Assembly: GCF_003051005.1 (NCBI RefSeq)
Contig: NZ_QAOW01000002.1
Coordinates: 434,001 to 498,000 of the forward strand
Origin: Rhodococcus sp. OK519
GTDB lineage: Bacteria; Actinomycetota; Actinomycetes; Mycobacteriales; Mycobacteriaceae
DNA: 64,000 bases
Direction: 5' to 3'
A program made the translations under genes and the position numbers. This document shows positions 60,009 to 64,000 of the stretch, one piece after another. Positions within the stretch are counted from its first letter, which is position 1. The number at the start of each line of letters is the position of its first letter. Below the pieces are notes generated by a model. It saw only the letters and a program-made list of their open reading frames with translations, was not told the DNA's origin and did no database searches.

Positions 60009-60508
60009 ACTTCTCCCATCCGAGAACAGTCACGGCCCAAGCAGTGCGCCAACACTCTTGGGCCACCAACAACTTGCGTGCCCCGTGCCGCTACGACGCG
60101 GCCACCACACAAACTGGCGGGGCTACTCCAACAAGTCGATGCCGTTACCTCAGCCCTCAAAGCTGGTGTAGGACACATCAAGTCCCGTAGTTCGCATCAA
60201 CACATGCAGCCCCAAAACCCCAACCAGCGAACCCTGCAACCACCACCCAGGCAGACAAGACACATCCCAGTTCAGGCAGCCACGACAAACCCACAAGTCA
60301 GGCACTGCACGTAAAACCCACGCTGTGAAATTCTCAAAGAAGCACGCAGACAACGAGCCACCACCCAAACGAGGGCGTGCACCACAGAGCTGCCAAACGA
60401 AGACCCGCCAGAAGTGACGGAAGAACACACCCAACTAGGGGTGTCGTGTCCCGGTACGGAATCGAACCGCGCCCCAAGGGGCACCATGCGGGACCAACTA
60501 GCTGGCGA
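60009..60508. other. Early-region spacer with hairpin and tRNA-like element
   Basis: No convincing gene in 500 bases; one 94-codon leftward frame is Trp/Cys-rich and lacks a binding site. A hairpin GGCCCAAG/CTTGGGCC (60034-60064) and a tRNA-like stretch (60443-60495) are present, so the region may make a small RNA or leader. Confidence 0.5.
60443..60495 (-). pseudogene. Degenerate tRNA-like sequence
   Basis: Read leftwards, GTCCCG at one end pairs with CGGGAC at the other, a T-arm-like GCGG TTCGATT CCGT is present, and a short GCCCC/GGGGC hairpin replaces the anticodon arm. The D arm is absent and the length is only about 53 bases, so this is a remnant or a structured RNA. Confidence 0.4.
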
Positions 60509-60676
60509 TCACTCGCCCCTCAACCACCTCTCCAAATCCGCCTCCCGAATCCGCCACGCACCCTGCGGCGCCGTCCGCTGAAACCCCGTCAACTCCCCGC
60601 AACGCAGAGCCAGAAGAATCGTGTTCCGATGCCGACGCGCATGCTCCGCAGCCTCAGTAGTCGTCAGCCACCTCAT
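60509..60676 (-). CDS. Excisionase-like helix-turn-helix protein
   Basis: A 55-residue MerR/Xis-type protein: MRWLTTTEAAEHARRHRNTI, then GELTGFQRTAPQGAWRIREA and LERWLRGE. This is the common excisionase fold (HTH_17). It could direct excision with the integrase or regulate early genes. ATGA overlap with its upstream neighbour. Confidence 0.8.
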   Translation of the reverse strand: MRWLTTTEAAEHARRHRNTILLALRCGELTGFQRTAPQGAWRIREADLERWLRGE

Positions 60677-60921
60677 GCCGCCACCTTCAAGTAGCGGTCC
60701 TCCACGATCACGGCCCGATCCATCCGAACCCCCAACCGTGTCTGCAACCCCGCCAAGAACTCGATCGGCGGACGATCCCCCCGCCACATCCGTGTCACCA
60801 TGGCCGGCGACACACCCAGCAGGATCGCGAGTGCGGCCTGGTTCTTCACTTTCCCCTTCCTCATCGCTTCCTCCACCACCTCTATGTTCAGCCTTGCTGT
60901 GGCTGGTCCGGTTGCTGGCAT
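60673..60921 (-). CDS. Cro-like helix-turn-helix regulator
   Basis: An 82-residue protein with an HTH (NQAALAILLGVSPAMVTRMW, about 27-46). It is the first gene of the leftward early operon and is divergent from the repressor, as Cro is in lambdoid phages. The predicted promoter leaves only seven bases between the -10 box and the ATG, so the mRNA is probably leaderless. Confidence 0.8.
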   Translation of the reverse strand: MPATGPATARLNIEVVEEAMRKGKVKNQAALAILLGVSPAMVTRMWRGDRPPIEFLAGLQTRLGVRMDRAVIVEDRYLKVAA

Positions 60922-61047
60922 GCATCAACATTGACGCACTAGGCATGTGAATGTCAACGATGTGATTACGCGTGTTGATGACACCCGATGCAGAAATGCA
61001 GGTCACAGGTATTGCCATGTTTCAAATCTGACGATAAAGTCTGAGGC
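60922..61047. promoter_or_regulatory. Lysogeny switch with divergent leaderless promoters
   Basis: Leftwards, a perfect TTGACA (60957-60952), 17-base spacer and TCAATG (60934-60929) end seven bases before the Cro-like ATG. Rightwards, TTGCCA (61012-61017), 17 bases and TAAAGT (61035-61040) end seven bases before the repressor ATG. TCAAC/GTTGA elements at 60925, 60954 and 60974 may be operators shared by repressor and Cro. Confidence 0.6.
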
Positions 61048-61578
61048 ATGACCGATCTGATTGCGTACATCGTGAAGCAGCTAGGCCGCAACGTTCGCCA
61101 GGAAGAAGTAGCCACAGTGCTAGACCTGAGCCGCGCCAGCATCACCCGACGCATCCGAGAAGGCTTCACCATCGAGGAAGTCCTCACCGTCCTCGACCAC
61201 TACGGACTCTCCCGCACCGCCGGCCTCATCGACCTCGGCATCCTCGACCAGCAAGACGTCCTCGACGCGCTCGGTTCAGGTGGGCGACTAGTCGACATGA
61301 GTACCGACTACGAACTGGCACGAGAGTTAGCGATGCGCGCCAACCCGGAGCTTGCGGCAGTTGAGCTGCATGTGGAGGAGCAGCGGCGCGAACTACCCGG
61401 AGTGCCACAGATTCGGGATGCACTGGTTGTCAGACTCGAACGCAAGAATGCGGAGACGAAGCCGTGGGAAGACGCGCCCACCTACGACCCGAACGAAGAA
61501 GTTGACTTCACCACGTACGACGCAGCGAGCCACGGCGAGAAGCAGCAGATCGAGGATCCGCGGGGCGACTACTCGTAA
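61048..61578 (+). CDS. Immunity repressor
   Basis: A 176-residue DNA-binding protein. The N-terminal HTH (QEEVATVLDLSRASITRRIR, about 18-37) and following helices to residue 65 bind operators. The acidic C-terminal half (EEQRRELPGVPQIRDALVVR, then DPNEEVDFTTYDAASHGEKQ) probably mediates contacts. It should keep the prophage silent and give immunity to related phages. The adjacent ImmA-type protease may remove it during induction. Confidence 0.82.
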   Translation: MTDLIAYIVKQLGRNVRQEEVATVLDLSRASITRRIREGFTIEEVLTVLDHYGLSRTAGLIDLGILDQQDVLDALGSGGRLVDMSTDYELARELAMRANPELAAVELHVEEQRRELPGVPQIRDALVVRLERKNAETKPWEDAPTYDPNEEVDFTTYDAASHGEKQQIEDPRGDYS

Positions 61579-61651
61579 CTGAATGTCACGGCGACACGCC
61601 GACGATTGAACAAACAGTCAATCGGAAGTGAGGGGGGACACAATCACGACC

Positions 61652-62077
61652 ATGACCGCCAGCTACAACCCGTGGCGCGACGCACGCGACCGCTACCCGG
61701 ACTACCTGATCAACTTCAAACGCGAGCTACCACCGGGGATGCGGGGGTGCATCAAAGGCAAAACGATCTACGTCTGCCGCACCCTCACACAGGAGGCGAG
61801 ACGCTTCACCCTCGTCCACGAGGTGTGCCACCTCGACACCGGGATCCTCCACACAGGAGACCCACGCGTCGAGCTGATGATCGACCGCATGGCGGCACGC
61901 AGACTCATCACCCCAGACGAATTCGTGGACGCGCTCGCCTGGTCCCGCAGATCGAACCACGAGTGCGCAGACGAACTAGGGGTAGACGGCTACGCCCTCA
62001 AAGTTTGGGTGCAGTCACTGAACAAGGATGAACGCCGGTACATCACTTCACGGCTACGACGCAGAGGGGAACCGTAG
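61652..62077 (+). CDS. ImmA/IrrE-family metallopeptidase
   Basis: A 141-residue zinc protease. FTLVHEVCHLDTGIL carries the HExxH motif (HEVCH, about 58-62) and a third ligand is likely in the following helix DRMAARRLITPDEF. Relatives cleave phage repressors to start excision or lytic growth. ATG chosen; a GTG eight codons upstream is an alternative. The stop touches the integrase ATG. Confidence 0.82.
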   Translation: MTASYNPWRDARDRYPDYLINFKRELPPGMRGCIKGKTIYVCRTLTQEARRFTLVHEVCHLDTGILHTGDPRVELMIDRMAARRLITPDEFVDALAWSRRSNHECADELGVDGYALKVWVQSLNKDERRYITSRLRRRGEP

Positions 62078-63196
62078 ATGGCATGGGCTGAGAAGCTTCC
62101 GTCCGGAAAGTATCGCGCCTCATATCGGAACGCCGAAGGGAAGATCCGGTCAGCCGGCACCTTCCCCCGCGAGTCCGACGCGAAACGGGCAGCGAACAAG
62201 AAGGAAGCGGAGGAACGGGAGAACCCGAGTAAGAAGTTGGATCCGATCACGTGGGGTGATTGGGAGCCGCGTTGGTCGAATGCGCGGGGCGTGCAGCCTG
62301 GCACGAAGAAGGCTGATGAACCGAAGCTGCGGAAGCATCTGCGCCCGAAGTGGTCCGGCTGGAATCTAGCGGATATTACGTCACATGACGTTCAGGAGTG
62401 GGTGTCTGGAATGGTCGCGCCGACCGATGCCGGCGGATTGGGGCTCGCGCCGAACACTGCTATCAAGTGTTTCATGCTGCTGTCGAACTCGTTGAAGGCG
62501 GCGGTGAAAGCCGACAAGCTCGCATCGAATCCGTGCACTGGCGTGGATTTGCCTAAGCCTGGGCCGATGCCCGAACGATTCCTGACAGATCCAGAGTTGG
62601 CTGCGATCCGGAATGCGCTGACGGTTGATGACAAGATGCTGTTCGACATCTTCATCGGCACGGGCGCGAGACTGGGCGAGGGTTTAGCGGTCCACTGGGA
62701 ATCGATCGACCTCGACAGGAAGACCATCCGTGTTGAGTGGTCGTGGGACCGGGAGATGCGATCGTTCAAGCCTCCAAAGGATTCCCAGATTCGGGACATT
62801 CCGATTGGGGCGTCCCTCGCGAAGAGGTTGGGCGAGTGGAAGCAGCAGCATCCCACTGGCCACCCCGCGCCCGTCGAGTATCGGGGTTCACGTAAGCCTC
62901 GCACCGGTTTGGTTGTCGGGCAGATGGATGGCAGGCCGTTGGATGATGCGGGGTTCCGTGCACGCTGGCAGGCTGCTGTGCGAATCGCCTACGTGGGGTC
63001 GGGGAAGAACCGCCGGCATGTTGGGGCCGCTCGTATCCACGATCTGAGGCACACGTACGCATCGCGTCTTGTCCGGGCTGGTGTGCCGATCCAGGAAGTG
63101 TCGCGGCTGCTCGGGCATAAGGATCTGTCTACGACGCAGCGGTATGCGCACCTGGCGGATTCGCAGTGGGATCAGGTGCGGAAGGCGTTGGGGTGA
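62078..63196 (+). CDS. int: Tyrosine site-specific integrase
   Basis: A 372-residue integrase. The N-terminal arm-binding region (1-60, WAEKLPSGKYRASYRNAEGK) is followed by a core-binding domain (60-165). The catalytic domain has GTGARLGEGLAVHWESIDL (Arg), HDLRHTYASRL (His-x2-Arg), LLGHKD (His) and TTQRYAHL (Tyr nucleophile). It recombines attP with the anticodon region of tRNA-Arg(CCU). The gene ends 173 bases from attR, and the ATG directly follows the ImmA stop. Confidence 0.95.
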   Translation: MAWAEKLPSGKYRASYRNAEGKIRSAGTFPRESDAKRAANKKEAEERENPSKKLDPITWGDWEPRWSNARGVQPGTKKADEPKLRKHLRPKWSGWNLADITSHDVQEWVSGMVAPTDAGGLGLAPNTAIKCFMLLSNSLKAAVKADKLASNPCTGVDLPKPGPMPERFLTDPELAAIRNALTVDDKMLFDIFIGTGARLGEGLAVHWESIDLDRKTIRVEWSWDREMRSFKPPKDSQIRDIPIGASLAKRLGEWKQQHPTGHPAPVEYRGSRKPRTGLVVGQMDGRPLDDAGFRARWQAAVRIAYVGSGKNRRHVGAARIHDLRHTYASRLVRAGVPIQEVSRLLGHKDLSTTQRYAHLADSQWDQVRKALG

Positions 63197-63197
63197 T

Positions 63198-63239
63198 CGT
63201 GGAGCAGGCGACATGGAGCGTGGAGCAGCACGTGGAGCA
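63198..63239 (+). repeat. Three CGTGGAGCA repeats beside the integrase, arm-type sites
   Basis: Copies at 63198-63206, 63219-63227 and 63231-63239 repeat the nine-base word also found twice just inside attL. Probable integrase arm-binding sites. Confidence 0.62.
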
Positions 63240-63368
63240 CACTCGTGCTCTGGTTCAGTTTGGTTGTGTGCGGTCGGATGCATGCCGAAACCTGAACGTG
63301 CAGATCAGGTACAGGGGTTCTGTGCATGATTGTGCGGTCCGCTCGCATCTGCTATGGCAGCCTAAGTA

Positions 63369-63385
63369 GGCTCTCCTAAAGCCGG
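63369..63385. other. Attachment site core, right (attR)
   Basis: Same 17 bases as at 16874-16890. Preceding phage sequence does not rebuild a tRNA 5' half. Confidence 0.88.
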
Positions 63386-63414
63386 TGTCGCAGGTTCGAA
63401 TCCTGCCGAGGGCA
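63369..63414 (+). pseudogene. 3' half of host tRNA-Arg(CCU)
   Basis: From the anticodon arm through the variable loop, GCAGG TTCGAAT CCTGC T arm and CGAGGGCA acceptor end. It completes the 5' half at 16847-16890 and cannot be transcribed as a tRNA in the lysogen. Confidence 0.88.
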
Positions 63415-63429
63415 CACTTGCCGAGACAC

Positions 63430-63476
63430 GATCGTGAAGGATTCCTCCCGGTACGCGTCGGGAGTCCTTCACGATC
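63430..63476. terminator. Strong bidirectional terminator
   Basis: GATCGTGAAGGA pairs with TCCTTCACGATC, and an inner CTCCCG/CGGGAG extends the stem. It separates the tRNA remnant from the convergent MaoC gene. Confidence 0.8.
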
Positions 63477-63494
63477 ACGAATCATCCGAGTGGA

Positions 63495-64000
63495 CTAGTC
63501 GACCTGCACCGTGGCGACACCGCTGAACACCTGCGCGCCATGCTGATTCCTGGTCACGATTGCGAGTTCCGCGACGGTCCCGCCGCCCTCGCCGTCGCGC
63601 AGTCCGGTGATCTCGACGCGGGCGGTGAGGGTGTCCCCCGGCCATACCTGCAGGATGATGCGGCCACCGAACGACAGGACGCTCGCGTGTCCGAACCGGT
63701 CGGTGATCGCCGTCCCGGTCATGCCCATCGTGAGCATGCCGTGCGCGAAGACGCCCGGATGACCGTGCAGGCGGGCGTAGACGTCGTCGCTGTGAAGCGG
63801 ATGAAAGTCGCCCGACGCGCCCGCGTACATGACAATCTGGGCACGCGTCAGCCCCTCGGACAGCACGACACTCCAGGCACTCCCGACCGCGAGATCGATT
63901 GCTGCCGAATCCTCTTCGGCGACAATCGAATCCGCGGACACCGGCGACGGCGCCTCGGCGTCGGGGTTGCGCTCGACCAACGCCGACACCCAGCGCGCGG
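63495..64000 (-). CDS. MaoC-family hydratase/dehydratase, truncated by window edge
   Basis: At least 164 residues of a hot-dog-fold enzyme; the frame stays open to the edge, so the N-terminus may be missing. The active-site block YAGASGDFHPLHSDDVYARL (Asp and His of the MaoC motif), then HGMLTMGMTG, is intact. Such enzymes hydrate enoyl-CoA or act in fatty or mycolic acid and steroid metabolism. A GTG at 63989 could also be the start. Confidence 0.85.
   Translation of the reverse strand, partial: ARWVSALVERNPDAEAPSPVSADSIVAEEDSAAIDLAVGSAWSVVLSEGLTRAQIVMYAGASGDFHPLHSDDVYARLHGHPGVFAHGMLTMGMTGTAITDRFGHASVLSFGGRIILQVWPGDTLTARVEITGLRDGEGGGTVAELAIVTRNQHGAQVFSGVATVQVD

Larger units (their letters stand above)
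16874..63385. mobile_element. Integrated siphovirus prophage, apparently complete
   Basis: Identical 17-base cores (GGCTCTCCTAAAGCCGG) at 16874-16890 and 63369-63385 bound the element. Inside are integrase, repressor, replication and recombination genes, terminase, portal, capsid, tail, lysis and tail-fibre genes in normal siphovirus order, with no visible frameshift or deletion in an essential gene. Late genes are all on the minus strand. The tail protein at 26105 resembles the ReqiPepy6 Gp37-like family, which fits a Rhodococcus phage. The prophage is probably inducible, but this cannot be judged from sequence alone. Confidence 0.95.

Noticed and set aside
60150-60434. A 94-codon leftward gene in the early spacer
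   Set aside because: Trp/Cys/Val-rich composition, no ribosome-binding site, no family resemblance.

Overview
The window shows a high-GC actinobacterial chromosome, most likely Rhodococcus or a close mycolic-acid-containing relative. Supporting signs are a DypB peroxidase/encapsulin pair, an NsrR-Hmp pair, an IdeR-like iron box, a DosR-like box, frequent GTG starts, WhiB and F420-dependent enzyme families. A complete siphovirus prophage of about 46.5 kb (16874-63385) is integrated in it. The genus is an inference from gene content.

Left chromosomal flank (1-16846). The 3' part of htpG is followed by an MreB-like actin homologue. Convergent to it is a two-gene operon encoding a single-pass membrane protein and a natural fusion of a SEDS (RodA/FtsW) glycosyltransferase with a class B penicillin-binding protein. 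Then come a FUSC-family membrane protein and a stress block: two tandem universal stress proteins flanking an F420-dependent luciferase-like oxidoreductase, the NO-sensing regulator nsrR with flavohaemoglobin hmp, and a Dyp peroxidase that carries a C-terminal cargo peptide and is translationally coupled to its encapsulin shell. A small gene behind an IdeR-like box and a secreted M23 peptidase complete the flank.

Prophage. The insertion splits a host tRNA-Arg(CCU) gene inside its anticodon arm. The 5' half lies at 16847-16890, the 3' half at 63369-63414, and both share a 17-bp core. The prophage carries an intact tRNA-Arg(CCU) 100 bp inside its left end, probably replacing the broken host copy. 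At the right end are an integrase, an ImmA/IrrE-type protease and an immunity repressor, reading rightwards. A divergent promoter pair with near-zero leaders separates them from one long leftward gene train. In transcription order that train holds a Cro-like protein, excisionase-like protein, recombination genes (PD-(D/E)XK exonuclease, ERF annealase), WhiB-like and HNH proteins, replication genes (initiator-like, RepA/DnaB-like ATPase, SSB), a cytosine methyltransferase, about twenty small overlapping accessory genes, a tRNA, HNH, phosphoesterase, terminase, portal, MuF-like protein, scaffold, capsid, head-tail connectors, tail tube, frameshifted tail chaperones, tape measure, tail tip proteins, endolysin, holins and tail fibres. 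The last tail gene is an SGNH-hydrolase fusion. A proline-rich membrane protein read rightwards next to the left end looks like a lysogenic-conversion gene.

Right flank (63415-64000). A strong terminator is followed by a MaoC-type hydratase running off the window.

Main points of interest are the tRNA split-and-replace integration, the SEDS-PBP fusion beside an MreB-like protein with an altered nucleotide-binding loop, two coding-like frames in the methyltransferase gene, a repeated start-associated motif before structural genes, and the paired leaderless promoters of the lysogeny switch. No wholly new defence system or CRISPR array was found.
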